NCBI GenBank assembly: GCA_013043685.1
Contig: JABDNT010000045.1
Coordinates: 1 to 51,731 of the forward strand
DNA: 51,731 nucleotides
Direction of reading: 5' to 3'
From: Flavobacteriaceae bacterium
GTDB lineage: Bacteria > Bacteroidota > Bacteroidia > Flavobacteriales > Flavobacteriaceae
Shown here: positions 1 through 9,436 of the stretch, in pieces
Position numbering within the stretch: position 1 is the stretch's first letter
Layout: the number at the start of each line of letters is the position of its first letter
Position numbers and translations under genes: made by a program
Notes under the pieces: model-generated
Databases searched by the model: none
The model's input: only the letters and a program-made list of their open reading frames with translations
Told to the model about the DNA's origin: nothing

Positions 1-119
1 CCAATTTCCATTAGTTTCTGTCCGGCGCCAACTTCTTTGAATGTCCCCACCTGGTTGATTTCCGAAATCAGGGCGTCTTCAAAGTGTGCTCCGTAGCTTT
101 CTTTCAGTTCTGATATCAT
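1..119 (-). CDS. Crp/Fnr-family regulator, N-terminal fragment
   Basis: The first 39 codons of a minus-strand gene run off the left edge. The translation starts MISELKESYG and continues with a stretch ending FKEVGAGQKLMEIG, which resembles the start of the cyclic-nucleotide-binding (cupin-like) domain of flavobacterial Crp/Fnr regulators. The DNA-binding domain lies outside the window, so the effector and targets cannot be judged. The gene is divergent from era across a 128-bp gap that holds a perfect 5-4-5 inverted repeat. The family call rests on a short stretch and is moderately sure. Confidence 0.6.
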   Translation of the reverse strand, partial: MISELKESYGAHFEDALISEINQVGTFKEVGAGQKLMEI

Positions 120-125
120 AAGATG

Positions 126-169
126 TAAAAGTAGTTACTTCCTGAATGAAGATAGGTAACTTTTGTTAC
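126..169 (-). promoter_or_regulatory. Promoter and candidate Crp/Fnr operator
   Basis: On the minus strand TACTTTTA (133-126) resembles the Bacteroidota -7 box TANNTTTG with one mismatch and sits 6 nt before the start codon. About 23 bp further upstream is a perfect inverted repeat, GTAAC-TTTT-GTTAC (156-169). This is the 5-4-5 geometry of Fnr/Crp-type operators, placed where it would overlap the -33 region. Autoregulation is inferred. Confidence 0.4.
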
Positions 170-225
170 AAATTTTTCCAGATCTTCAAAACCCTGAAAG
201 CATAAGATTCAGAATAGAATTCACG

Positions 226-233
226 TATCTTTG
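226..233 (+). promoter_or_regulatory. -7 promoter box for era
   Basis: TATCTTTG is an exact match to the Bacteroidota -7 consensus TANNTTTG and lies 14 nt before the era start codon. No clean -33 TTG is seen at the usual distance. Confidence 0.5.
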
Positions 234-247
234 TCCAAAATCCGAAT

Positions 248-1129
248 ATGGCTCATAAAGCAGGTTTTGTAAATATAATAGGGAATCCGAATGTCGGGAA
301 AAGCACCCTTATGAATGCGTTTGTGGGGGAACGATTGTCTATCATCACCTCTAAGGCTCAGACCACGCGTCACCGTATACTCGGGATTGTGAACGGGGAG
401 GATTTTCAGGTGATCCTAAGCGACACCCCTGGGATTATAAAACCAGCTTACCAACTTCAGCAGAGCATGATGGAATTTGTCAAATCCGCCTTCGAGGACG
501 CCGATGTGCTATTGTACCTTGTCGAACTGGGTGAAAAACAACTTAAGGATGAAGCTTTTTTCAGTAAAATAAAGAATTCGACTATACCGGTATTGCTGCT
601 TATCAATAAAATAGACAAAGGTGATGAAGAGCAGTTGGCCGAAGCCCTGAAGCTCTGGCAGGATCAGGTCCCGAATGCCGAGATATTCGCTATTTCCGCA
701 CTTGAGAATTTTGGGGTAGCGGAAGTCTTTCAGCGAATTGTTGAATTACTTCCCGAATCCCCACCTTTTTATCCTAAGGATCAATTAACAGATAAGCCCG
801 AGCGTTTTTTCGTGAATGAGATCATTCGGGAAAAGATATTAATGCATTATAAAAAGGAGATCCCATATTCGGTAGAGATCGATACCGAGGAATTTTTTGA
901 AGATGAGAAGATCATACGTATACGTGCCGTGATCATGGTGGAGCGCGAATCACAAAAGGGTATAATAATTGGGCATAAAGGTGCTGCATTAAAGCGGGTA
1001 GGAGTAGAAGCTCGTAAAGACCTCGAAACCTTTTTCGGAAAGCAGATTCATCTGGAAACTTACGTGAAGGTGAACAAGAACTGGCGAAGTGATAAAAGGC
1101 AGTTGCGCCGGTTTGGATACAATCAGTAG
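248..1129 (+). CDS. era: GTPase Era
   Basis: Era is an essential GTPase that binds the 3' end of 16S rRNA and helps mature the 30S subunit. The 293-residue product is of normal length. The N-terminal G domain shows GNPNVGKST (G1), DTPG (G3) and NKID (G4). The C-terminal part (about residues 200-290) is the KH RNA-binding domain with a typical IIGHKGAALKRVG loop. The ATG at 248 fits the domain start and the upstream -7 box. It stands alone here, convergent with a minus-strand membrane protein gene. Confidence 0.97.
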   Translation: MAHKAGFVNIIGNPNVGKSTLMNAFVGERLSIITSKAQTTRHRILGIVNGEDFQVILSDTPGIIKPAYQLQQSMMEFVKSAFEDADVLLYLVELGEKQLKDEAFFSKIKNSTIPVLLLINKIDKGDEEQLAEALKLWQDQVPNAEIFAISALENFGVAEVFQRIVELLPESPPFYPKDQLTDKPERFFVNEIIREKILMHYKKEIPYSVEIDTEEFFEDEKIIRIRAVIMVERESQKGIIIGHKGAALKRVGVEARKDLETFFGKQIHLETYVKVNKNWRSDKRQLRRFGYNQ

Positions 1130-1199
1130 GCAGTAATAGTCGGGAGTTCTTTAATTGTCCGCTAAACGATTCGACTATACAACAAATCCACTGGCCTAA

Positions 1200-1697
1200 C
1201 TACTCAATATCTAATGTCTCTTTCATGAAGTTATACAGCAAATGCATTTCATCCTTTCCAGCGGCCTTACCCATTCTCCCGGCAAAATAAAGAACAAACC
1301 AGGCAAGTACCATAAAGCCCATTAATAAAAGTTGTACACTGAAAGGTTCGTCTAAAGAGGCTCTGGTGTATGCCCAGATCCCAAATCCAATAAATAAGGA
1401 AGCGACTGCGAAATGCAGGAACATGAACATGGTCCATACGGTAGGTTTCGGACCGAATACGCCATGTAATTGCGATTTACCCTCTTCAAAAGTCACGATC
1501 TCCAAATCCAGCTGAGGTGACCAATAATGTTGCTTGTCCCTGGGGATCTTAAGAAATACATGATCATCCACACGGGTTATCACAAAATCTTTGCTGGTCT
1601 TTTTCAAGAGTTCGAAGGCTTGTAAGGCATCTTCATTGCTTCGCTCCAGTTCTATTTTAAAGCGGGGTCTTAAAACAACTTCGTTGGGTAATGACAT
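1200..1697 (-). CDS. Conserved hypothetical membrane protein
   Basis: This 165-residue protein has a soluble N-terminal half (about 1-85) and two predicted membrane helices near residues 88-110 and 121-140, followed by a short charged tail. I recognise no named domain or catalytic motif. The N-terminal half looks like a small alpha/beta domain; the strong charge and lack of a signal peptide suggest it faces the cytoplasm. It lies divergent from der and convergent with era. Such proteins sit beside der in related genomes as far as I recall, but that gives no function. Confidence 0.8.
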   Translation of the reverse strand: MSLPNEVVLRPRFKIELERSNEDALQAFELLKKTSKDFVITRVDDHVFLKIPRDKQHYWSPQLDLEIVTFEEGKSQLHGVFGPKPTVWTMFMFLHFAVASLFIGFGIWAYTRASLDEPFSVQLLLMGFMVLAWFVLYFAGRMGKAAGKDEMHLLYNFMKETLDIE

Positions 1698-1753
1698 GAT
1701 ATTTCAGGATAAAGCTTTCAAAGTATCTAAATTTAAATAAACTAAAGCTAACA

Positions 1754-1787
1754 TTGGTATGCCTTCCTCTAAAAAGCACTATTTTTG
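1754..1787 (+). promoter_or_regulatory. Promoter for der
   Basis: TTG at 1754-1756 and TATTTTTG at 1780-1787 (an exact TANNTTTG) are 23 bp apart. The -7 box ends 18 nt before the ATG at 1806, so the coding sequence should begin at 1806 rather than at the in-frame codon at 1785, which lies inside the promoter. Confidence 0.6.
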
Positions 1788-1805
1788 CTGCAAAATTCAA
1801 GTAGT

Positions 1806-3110
1806 ATGAGTATCGTTGCCATTGTGGGACGACCCAATGTGGGAAAGTCAACCTTCTTTAACCGCTTAATACAGCGGCGCGAGGCTATCGTGGATGCGAC
1901 CAGTGGTGTTACCCGCGACCGGCATTATGGTAAGAGTGACTGGAATGGTAAGGATTTTTCCCTTATTGATACCGGAGGATATGTGGTTGGGAGTGACGAC
2001 ATTTTTGAAGCCGAGATCGATAAGCAGGTGGAACTTGCTATTGACGAAGCCGATGCCATAATTTTTATGGTAGATGTTGAAACGGGTATTACAGGAATGG
2101 ATGAAGAAGTTGCTCAATTGCTTCGGAAGAGCCAAAAACCGGTATTTCTTGCAGTGAATAAGGTGGACAGTGCGAATAGATTACACGACGCCGTGGAGTT
2201 TTATTCGTTGGGATTCGAAAAATATTATCCTATCTCCGGGATCAATGGAAGTGGAAGTGGAGATCTTTTAGACGATCTCGTAAAAGTGCTTCCGGAAACC
2301 GGGGAAAGGGAGGAAGATTCCTTACCCAGGTTTGCCGTCGTCGGGCGACCTAACGCGGGAAAGTCCTCTTTTATAAACGCCTTGATAGGTGAGGAGCGTT
2401 TTGTGGTTACCGATATTGCAGGGACCACAAGGGACAGTATAGATACCAAATACAATCGATTCGGATTCGAATTCAACCTTGTAGACACGGCCGGTATTCG
2501 GAAAAAGAGTAAGGTAAAAGAAGATCTGGAGTTTTACTCGGTGATGCGCTCTGTAAGAGCCATAGAGCATTGTGATGTAGTGCTTCTGGTTTTTGATGCT
2601 ACCCGAGGATTCGACGGACAGGTTCAGAATATCTTCTGGCTGGCTGAAAGAAATAACAAGGGCGTTGTGATCCTTGTGAATAAATGGGACCTGGTAGAAG
2701 GAAAGGATAACCAAACCACAAATGAATTTGAAACATATATAAGGAAGCAGTGCGAGCCTTTTACCGATGTACCGATTGTGTTTATTTCTTCATTAACCAA
2801 GCAGCGAATCTTTAAGGCTATCGAAACTGCGGTAGATGTATATAAGAACAGAAGTAGGCGCATTAAAACATCTGAGCTCAACGATATTATGTTGCCCATT
2901 ATAAAGGCAACTCCGCCACCTGCCTTAAAAGGTAAATACGTAAAGATCAAATTCTGTACACAATTACCCACACCTCATCCATGTTTCGCATTCTTTGCGA
3001 ATCTTCCGCAATATGTGAAAGAACCTTATAAGCGATTTCTAGAGAATAAGTTGAGGGAGCATTTTAACTTTACCGGGGTGCCGGTTACCATTTACATCAG
3101 AAAAAAATAA
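1806..3110 (+). CDS. der: Ribosome-associated GTPase Der (EngA)
   Basis: Der has two tandem GTPase domains and acts in late 50S ribosome assembly. The product is 434 residues. Domain 1 begins at once with GRPNVGKST (residues 7-15) and has DTGG and NKVD. Domain 2 repeats the set with [13 protein letters not shown] and NKWD. The last about 80 residues form the KH-like domain. An upstream in-frame codon at 1785 would add seven residues without family support and overlaps the -7 box, so the ATG at 1806 is chosen. A long gap follows downstream. Confidence 0.97.
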   Translation: MSIVAIVGRPNVGKSTFFNRLIQRREAIVDATSGVTRDRHYGKSDWNGKDFSLIDTGGYVVGSDDIFEAEIDKQVELAIDEADAIIFMVDVETGITGMDEEVAQLLRKSQKPVFLAVNKVDSANRLHDAVEFYSLGFEKYYPISGINGSGSGDLLDDLVKVLPETGEREEDSLPRFAVVGRPNAGKSSFINALIGEERFVVTDIAGTTRDSIDTKYNRFGFEFNLVDTAGIRKKSKVKEDLEFYSVMRSVRAIEHCDVVLLVFDATRGFDGQVQNIFWLAERNNKGVVILVNKWDLVEGKDNQTTNEFETYIRKQCEPFTDVPIVFISSLTKQRIFKAIETAVDVYKNRSRRIKTSELNDIMLPIIKATPPPALKGKYVKIKFCTQLPTPHPCFAFFANLPQYVKEPYKRFLENKLREHFNFTGVPVTIYIRKK

Positions 3111-3888
3111 TTAAGAGTTTATTAAAGAACTGATTGAACTGGGTGTAAATGATAATTTAAAGAAGGAAAAGAGGTCAATTATTCCAATTATTATAAATGT
3201 AGGAATATTCTTACATATTATATAAAACACTAAATATTCCTGCGTACATCAAAAAATAATCTGGTGTCTGTAACAACTAACTGAAAATGTATTTCTAATT
3301 GATTTGATTCAGAGATTTTAAATCTTTTTACTCAATAGGTGAGCGTTGGATTCTATAAGAAATAATTAACAAATTCCGTTGGTGTTGCGATTCTAATTAG
3401 GCTACTTTTATCCCACTGATTATCTTTCTAGTATTAATAATGCGATGCAAATTCCCCACATTTGAATCGATCTTCGTTATATATCTATTTTAAGATAGCA
3501 AACCGTAAAATGATTGGTGGAAAAATTTAACCACCTACTTAATGAATAAAATAGGACCAAAAGATTAAATAATTTTAAGAAGATACTTGGGCATTGTAAA
3601 ATTCGATGCACAAGTTTAGTTTTTGTAGGATAAAACGTACTATTTGTTAAAAAATAGAGCATAATGTTAATTTATAATGCATTTTATCGAAAATAAGTGC
3701 ATTTAAGCGATGTTTTCTCGTATAATTGTAAAGAGAAAACAAAAGCCCCTGGGAATTAACCGCTTATTATTTTCTCTCTATATCCCTTTTTTCGCAAATG
3801 CGATTAAATTTTATCCGAAGATTATTAGTCTTCACGAGCCTCACACATATTTGAATAAAAAGATTGATCATGTTGTAAACAAACCTAC
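3111..3888 (+). other. 778-bp AT-rich gap without a convincing gene
   Basis: No ORF here has protein-like composition; two 60-codon frames (3477-3662 minus, 3710-3892 plus) are low-complexity translations of AT-rich DNA. Two structures stand out: an 18-bp near-perfect palindrome TGTAGGAATATTCTTACA at 3198-3215 (one mismatched pair), and a hairpin at 3676-3703. I see no clear -7 box close to the adhesin start at 3889, so the transcript may start well upstream and carry a long leader. Confidence 0.6.
3676..3703 (+). other. Imperfect stem-loop upstream of the adhesin gene
   Basis: AATGCA (3676-3681) pairs with TGCATT (3698-3703), and the stem continues through a T-A rich part with one bulge to a CGAAA loop. 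It is not followed by a T run, so it is not a terminator in this direction. It could be a leader structure or a protein site; low certainty. Confidence 0.3.
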
Positions 3889-6800
3889 ATGAACTTTAAA
3901 ACGACCTGCTTAGTAATATCCCTAGTAGTTTCTGGATTTGTCATGAATGCACAGATCCAGGAACCTTTTTCCGTACGCTATAGTGAGAACCTTAATGGTG
4001 ATTTCACCATTATTGCTAATAACGTGATTTCTAGAACTCCCACAGGCAACTATAACGGAAATGCAAACAACCAGGATTTTACGAACAATGTATACGTCGA
4101 TATCGACAATGATCCTAATACCTTCAATTCCAGCAATGCCAATTTTAGTGACCCTTCCACAGGTGGTGCCTGTGTAACCATATTCCGGGCGTTTCTTTAC
4201 TGGGCAGCAGCAGACGCGGAACAACCCAACGGAAGTGACAATCAGCCCAACTGGAATTTTAACGACGTTAAATTAATGCTGCCGGGTGAAACTACTTATA
4301 CCACGGTCACGGCAGATGATGTTATTTTTAGAGGGCGAACAAGTCATTTCAGTAATGATCCATACATATGTGTAAAAGATATCACACCCCAGGTACTGGC
4401 ATTGCCTAATAAATTTGGTAGTTATCAGGTGGCCAATGTCGAAGCAGCCGAGGGCCTGATGGCTCACGACCAGGATGTGGGCACAGCTGGCGGATGGCAG
4501 ATCGTTTTTGTTTATGAAAGTCCGAATGTTCCTGCGAAAAATATCACCTTGTTCGATGGATATGCTCATGTCACCAATATTATAAATAACTTCGATATCA
4601 ATTTCAGTGGCTTCCAAACCACACCGGGGGGAAATGTGAATGCCAATATTGTTCTGGGGGCATTGGAAGGTGACAGAAACTTATCGGGTGACCGATTACA
4701 AATACGCAATGTCGCTAATAACTTTGTAGATATAACCGCTCCCCAACGTAATGCCAATAACTTCTTTAATAGCCGAATCACTGACAATAATGGTGACTTT
4801 GTAGATCGTAATCCGGTAAGTATCAATACCCTCGGATTTGATGCCGCAGTCTTTCCACTCGATAATCCCGGTAATTCGGTGATTGGCAATAACCAAACAA
4901 GTGCGACTTTAAGACTTACTTCGAATCAGGAGATTTATGGACTATATCTGCTCGGTCTGGCAGTGGAAATATATCGGCCAAGCCTCAATCCGCTTGTTGT
5001 GACACAAACTTCTGGAACCAATCCTACTAACCCGGGAGATACTTTAGGATTTAACTTTAATATACAGAATAACGGAAACGACAACGCCCTAAATGTCACT
5101 TTAGCAACTGTTATTCCTCCCCAGGCCACTTTGATACCAATTACAAACCTGCCGGCTGGAGTAACGTATACTTACGATCCCGTAAGTGGTGACCTGGTAT
5201 TCAATGTTGCCGATGGGATGCTCAACGTTGGTGATCCGCCAATTGATATCGATTTTGAACTTGAGATAAATGACGAATGCTATTTTCTGGAAGACGATTG
5301 CACCTTATCATTCGATCTTCAGTTCACTGCTACCTACGTTGGTGAACAAAATCCCGGTCAGGTTATTTCTGTAAGTACAGCGGACCCTAACTCATGCTCG
5401 GCTGTTCCTTACTCGGTGAATATTAATCAGCCCATAGTGAATTGGGCAACGGCGCCAGGAGCCCTGGATGTGACTGTAAGCTGTGATGATACCGCTGCAT
5501 TGAACCAGGCTCAGAGTCTGGAGCCAGTACCGGATAAGTGTAACTTTATTCTGAATAAAACCTCTGGTCCGTTTGTGGCAGGAAGTTGCCCGAGCGCAGG
5601 AACGTATACCAATACCTGGAATTTTACAGATGCCTGCGGGGTGACAATAGCCGATTATGTTCAAACGATCACTGTAACTGACAACGAAAACCCAACTGCC
5701 AGTAATCCACCTGCTATAAATGTGGTATGCGCAGGAGATATACCTGCACCGGATCCATCTGTGGTTACCGATGCGGCCGATAACTGCTCAACTCCTGTAG
5801 TAGCATTTGTTTCCGATGTTTCCGACAATCAACCATGCCCCGAAACTATTACACGCACCTATAGTGTAACCGATGCCTGTGGAAACGCGATCATAGTTAC
5901 ACAATTGATTATTGTTTCTGATGATATTCTTCCAACAGCCAGTAATCCCCCTTCGATCAATGTTCAATGTATTGGAGATATTCCTGCTCCGGACCCCGCA
6001 GTGGTCACCGATGCTGCAGATAACTGTTCAAACCCTGTGGTTGCTTTTGTCTCTGAAGTATCCGATAACCAATCATGCCCCGAAACTATTACAAGGACCT
6101 ACAGTGTAACTGATGACTGTGGCAATTCGATCAATGTGACACAGCAAATTATTGTTTCTGATGATATTCTGCCTACCGCCAGCAATCCTGCCACCATCAG
6201 CGTGCAGTGCGCAGGAGATATTCCGGCGCCCGATCCGGCAGTGGTTACAGATGCAACCGACAATTGCTCAACTCCTGTAGTGAATTTCGTTTCCGATGTG
6301 TCCGATAACCAGGGTTGTCCCGAAACGATTACAAGAACCTATAGTGTTACAGATGACTGTGGTAATTCGATTACGGTTTCTCAATTAATCATTGTATTAG
6401 ATGATATTCTGCCCACCGCAAGCAATCCGGCAGACATTAATGTGTTATGTGCCGGAGATATACCAGCTCCGGATCCTGCCGTTGTTACGGATGAAGCAGA
6501 CAATTGCGCTACTCCGGTGGTGACTTTCGTCTCCGATGAGTCCGACAACCAGGGCTGTCCCGAAACGATTACAAGAACCTACAGCGTTACCGATGATTGT
6601 GGCAATTCAATTACAGTTACTCAATTAATCATGGTATTAGATGATGTACTGCCTACTGCAAGTAATCCTCCTTCAATTGGTGTAGAATGTATTGAAGATG
6701 TTCCGGCCCCCGATCCAACGGTGGTAAGCGATGCAAGCGACAATTGCTCAACCCCTGTTGTTGCTTTTGTTTCGGATGTATCAGATAATCAAAGTTGTCC

Positions 6801-7704
6801 TGAAACAATAACAAGAACCTACAGTGTCACAGACGATTGCGGGAATACGATAAATGTTACCCAGGATATAGTGATTCGGGATGTAACAGCTCCTATTCTG
6901 GTAACTAACCTTCAGCCGGAAATTAATATAACATGTGAAGAAATCCCCGAAATACCTGACCTTGACTTTACTGATAATTGTACCGCTTCTGTGCTGGTGG
7001 AATATGATGAGGAAATGGAAATTGTTACTGAAATTGACTACGATATCATCCGCACATGGGTAGTCGCCGATGATTGCGACAACCGAAATACATATCAGCA
7101 GAGGATAAGAGTACGCCCAACCTTTGAGGTGGATGTAGTTTCACTGGAAATTTGCCCTGAAGACGATCCGGTTAATCTCGAAACCCTGATCAGTAATACT
7201 TCAGATCTTAATGGTAATTGGAGCGGTGAAGATATAGACATTTTAGACGGAACAGTCTTTGATCCGGCGGATCATGAGATGGGAGAGTACCAGTTCGAAT
7301 ATACTTTTATTGAGAACGAATGCGAATGGGCCACTACATTCAATGTGTCCATAGGTGCTTCCTGTATTGAATTGCCATGTATTCAATCCAGGGACGATAT
7401 TACGATCTCGAAACTTGTTTCGGCTAATAACGACGGTTTCAACGACTTTTTTGAAGTGAATTATATCCTTAACCCAAACGCGAATGAATCTTGTGATATC
7501 ACGGTTCAGGTTGAGATTTTCAACAGATGGGGAGTTCGGGTCTACAAGGACAATAATTACAATAATGATTGGTATGGAGTTTCTCCATCCGGATCTTTTG
7601 GAGATGCCACATTACTCCCTACCGGTACGTATTACTATGTGGTAACATTAAGGAATAGCGGTTACGATCCAATACAGGGATTTATTTTACTGGGAACAGA
7701 ATAA
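3889..7704 (+). CDS. Secreted repeat adhesin with type B T9SS sorting domain
   Basis: A 1271-residue exported protein. Residues 1-21 form a signal peptide ending VMNAQ. Residues about 25-365 form a domain I cannot name, rich in Asn and Asp. Residues about 370-500 resemble a DUF11-like immunoglobulin-type domain (GDTLGFNFNIQNNG). A Cys-containing region (about 515-600) leads to five 80-residue HYR-like repeats (about 602-1001), each with the cores GDIPAPDP, DNCS and ETITRTYSVTD. The C-terminal about 100 residues (ISKLVSANNDGFNDFFEV onward, with EIFNRWGVRVY) match the gliding-motility-associated type B sorting domain, so export by the type IX system to the surface is expected. The PorP/SprF gene starts at the base after its stop codon. 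Probably an adhesin; the ligand is unknown. Confidence 0.9.
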   Translation: MNFKTTCLVISLVVSGFVMNAQIQEPFSVRYSENLNGDFTIIANNVISRTPTGNYNGNANNQDFTNNVYVDIDNDPNTFNSSNANFSDPSTGGACVTIFRAFLYWAAADAEQPNGSDNQPNWNFNDVKLMLPGETTYTTVTADDVIFRGRTSHFSNDPYICVKDITPQVLALPNKFGSYQVANVEAAEGLMAHDQDVGTAGGWQIVFVYESPNVPAKNITLFDGYAHVTNIINNFDINFSGFQTTPGGNVNANIVLGALEGDRNLSGDRLQIRNVANNFVDITAPQRNANNFFNSRITDNNGDFVDRNPVSINTLGFDAAVFPLDNPGNSVIGNNQTSATLRLTSNQEIYGLYLLGLAVEIYRPSLNPLVVTQTSGTNPTNPGDTLGFNFNIQNNGNDNALNVTLATVIPPQATLIPITNLPAGVTYTYDPVSGDLVFNVADGMLNVGDPPIDIDFELEINDECYFLEDDCTLSFDLQFTATYVGEQNPGQVISVSTADPNSCSAVPYSVNINQPIVNWATAPGALDVTVSCDDTAALNQAQSLEPVPDKCNFILNKTSGPFVAGSCPSAGTYTNTWNFTDACGVTIADYVQTITVTDNENPTASNPPAINVVCAGDIPAPDPSVVTDAADNCSTPVVAFVSDVSDNQPCPETITRTYSVTDACGNAIIVTQLIIVSDDILPTASNPPSINVQCIGDIPAPDPAVVTDAADNCSNPVVAFVSEVSDNQSCPETITRTYSVTDDCGNSINVTQQIIVSDDILPTASNPATISVQCAGDIPAPDPAVVTDATDNCSTPVVNFVSDVSDNQGCPETITRTYSVTDDCGNSITVSQLIIVLDDILPTASNPADINVLCAGDIPAPDPAVVTDEADNCATPVVTFVSDESDNQGCPETITRTYSVTDDCGNSITVTQLIMVLDDVLPTASNPPSIGVECIEDVPAPDPTVVSDASDNCSTPVVAFVSDVSDNQSCPETITRTYSVTDDCGNTINVTQDIVIRDVTAPILVTNLQPEINITCEEIPEIPDLDFTDNCTASVLVEYDEEMEIVTEIDYDIIRTWVVADDCDNRNTYQQRIRVRPTFEVDVVSLEICPEDDPVNLETLISNTSDLNGNWSGEDIDILDGTVFDPADHEMGEYQFEYTFIENECEWATTFNVSIGASCIELPCIQSRDDITISKLVSANNDGFNDFFEVNYILNPNANESCDITVQVEIFNRWGVRVYKDNNYNNDWYGVSPSGSFGDATLLPTGTYYYVVTLRNSGYDPIQGFILLGTE
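5691..6890 (+). repeat. Five tandem 240-bp in-frame repeats
   Basis: Units begin at 5691, 5931, 6171, 6411 and 6651 with an exact 240-bp period, each encoding 80 residues from PTASNP to the next PTASNP. Units 3 and 4 look most alike at DNA level, suggesting local duplication or gene conversion. Copy number could change by recombination without breaking the frame. Confidence 0.9.
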
Positions 7705-8628
7705 ATGCGTAGAACTAAAAACATACTCTCCATACTTTTACTACTTATCGTGGTATGCACCGGCTATGCTCAGCAGGTACCACAGTTCTCTCAATATATG
7801 TATAATACCATATCTATCAACCCTGCGTATGCAGGATCCAGAGAGGTAATGGTGATCAATTTATTGAATAGGAATCAATGGCTGGGTGTAGACGGGGCGC
7901 CCGTAACTCAAACCTTTTCCGGGCACACATCTATACCGGGTTCGAATGTAGGTCTGGGTTTGTCGGTTATTAACGACAAACTTGGATTTGAAAGAACCAC
8001 GTATTTATCTACCGATGTATCCTATAAGATCGACCTGGATCCGTATGATGAGTATAAGCTAACCTTCGGACTTAAAGCTGGTTTCAGGAAATATAGTATC
8101 GATCCTGAACTGCTGAATGATCCGCTGTACAATAACGACCCATTTCTCAGTAATGCGGATTATAAATGGGATCCCAATATAGGCGTGGGACTATATTTTA
8201 GAGGAGAATCGTTTTATTTAGGACTATCGGCCCCTCGAATATTGACATATCAAGGAAATTCAGAATATTTCTCCCTCGACCGGGTTACTTATTTTGCGAA
8301 TGGAGGTTACGTGATGGATTTGAATAAAAACCTTTTATTTAAACCTGCTTTTATAATCAAGTATACAAATGGCGCTCCATTATCTTTCGATTTCTCTGCC
8401 ATGTTTCTGATCAACCAGAATTTTTGGCTGGGGGCATCTTATCGTTTGCAGGACTCCTTCGGAGCTCTGGTGAATTTTAAAGTTGCGAAAGGGATTTCTA
8501 TTGGCTACGCCTACGATTATGTTACTTCAGGATTGAATACGGCCACTTTCGGATCGCATGAGATCATGCTGAATTTTGAATTTCTTTTCCCCAAACCGAG
8601 ATGTGTTTGTAAGGACCTGTACAACTAG
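7705..8628 (+). CDS. PorP/SprF family T9SS outer-membrane protein
   Basis: A 307-residue protein with a signal peptide (residues 1-22, ending GYAQ) and the family opening QVPQFSQYMYNTISINPAYAGSR split over residues 23-46. The rest has alternating beta-strand character (for example VGLGLSVINDKLGFERTTYL), consistent with an outer-membrane barrel. SprF-like proteins are needed for secretion of partners carrying type B sorting domains. The ATG follows the adhesin stop codon with no gap, so the two are probably co-translated and this is the dedicated partner of that adhesin. Convergent with the next operon, 4 bp away. Confidence 0.92.
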   Translation: MRRTKNILSILLLLIVVCTGYAQQVPQFSQYMYNTISINPAYAGSREVMVINLLNRNQWLGVDGAPVTQTFSGHTSIPGSNVGLGLSVINDKLGFERTTYLSTDVSYKIDLDPYDEYKLTFGLKAGFRKYSIDPELLNDPLYNNDPFLSNADYKWDPNIGVGLYFRGESFYLGLSAPRILTYQGNSEYFSLDRVTYFANGGYVMDLNKNLLFKPAFIIKYTNGAPLSFDFSAMFLINQNFWLGASYRLQDSFGALVNFKVAKGISIGYAYDYVTSGLNTATFGSHEIMLNFEFLFPKPRCVCKDLYN

Positions 8629-8632
8629 AAAA

Positions 8633-9436
8633 TTACCAGCTGCCACTGGCGCCACCTCCTCCGAAGCCACCTCCTCCGAAACCACCACCAAAGCTGCCAC
8701 CTCCTCCAAAGCTACCTCCGGAACCACTGCCCCAGCTGCCTCCTGTTCGTCCGGCATTACTCAGAATTATGATGTCCCACAGGCTCCCCATTCCTCCTCC
8801 GCTGCCACCATTTCTACCGCCCCGGCCTTTACGGGAAGCTCGTATCATAATGAACCAAAATAAAAGAAATAATACGATGATGATCACACGGCCGTAAGGA
8901 AAATTTGTTGTAGGCTCTCCTTTGAATTCACCAGCCAGCATTTGCATCATTACTGTAGTTGCATTGTCGAGGCCAGCGTAATAATTTCCTTTCTTAAATT
9001 CGGGGATCATGTAACGATTGATGACCTGTTCGGCCATTCTATCTGTGATCCTGTATTCTATGCCATAACCGGTATTTATATCGACCGTTCTATCGTCTTT
9101 TGCCAGTAGTATGAGGATTCCATTGTCTTCATCGGCTTGCCCGATACCCCATTTTTGTCCCCATTTTGCCCCTAGAAAAGAGATATCCTCGCCGTTTGTA
9201 GAGCTGATGATCGCGATCACGATTTGTGTAGAGGTAGTATCGGCATAATCTACCAGCTTGCGTTTTAAAGCATTTGCATCGTATTCACTTAACAATCCTA
9301 CATAGTCGTATACAGCTGTTTGTTGCGATTTTGGTGGTTTTTCCGGGATGTCGAACTGGGCCGGTACAGCTTCGGAAATAAACAGAAAAGCAGTCAGGGC
9401 CAATAAGTGATGATATTTTTTTAAGGTTTTTAGCAT
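8633..9436 (-). CDS. TPM-domain membrane protein (YgcG-like)
   Basis: A 267-residue protein with a signal peptide (1-26, ending VPAQ), a TPM domain at about residues 35-180 (YVGLLSEYDANALKRKL, DRTVDINTGYGIEY), one membrane helix at about 184-200, and a very Gly/Ser-rich tail ending in GASGSW. The TPM domain should face the periplasm. The start codon follows directly on the stop codon of the previous TPM gene. It is the last gene of the minus-strand operon led by the M23 peptidase. LemA and TPM proteins often travel together, but their biochemical role is unsettled; phosphatase activity has been reported only for some TPM members. Confidence 0.88.
   Translation of the reverse strand: MLKTLKKYHHLLALTAFLFISEAVPAQFDIPEKPPKSQQTAVYDYVGLLSEYDANALKRKLVDYADTTSTQIVIAIISSTNGEDISFLGAKWGQKWGIGQADEDNGILILLAKDDRTVDINTGYGIEYRITDRMAEQVINRYMIPEFKKGNYYAGLDNATTVMMQMLAGEFKGEPTTNFPYGRVIIIVLFLLFWFIMIRASRKGRGGRNGGSGGGMGSLWDIIILSNAGRTGGSWGSGSGGSFGGGGSFGGGFGGGGFGGGGASGSW

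Noticed and set aside
1136-1178. ATAGTCG/CGACTAT pairing between era and the convergent gene
   Set aside because: Seven-base stem with a loop of about 29 bases and no T run; too weak to call a terminator.
1866-2971. Long minus-strand ORFs within der
   Set aside because: Shadows of the der coding frame; no independent start signals or family matches.
3477-3662. 61-codon minus-strand ORF in the same gap
   Set aside because: Low-complexity hydrophobic translation of AT-rich DNA; no supporting start context.
3710-3892. 60-codon plus-strand ORF before the adhesin
   Set aside because: Composition is that of translated AT-rich DNA, no family features, and it runs into the adhesin start.
5691-6890. 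Regular repeat array that might suggest CRISPR
   Set aside because: Units are 240 bp, in frame and protein-coding, with no short repeat/spacer pattern.
8576-8863. 95-codon plus-strand ORF rich in Ala, Thr and Ser
   Set aside because: It is the reverse complement of the Gly/Ser-rich tail of the TPM protein gene.
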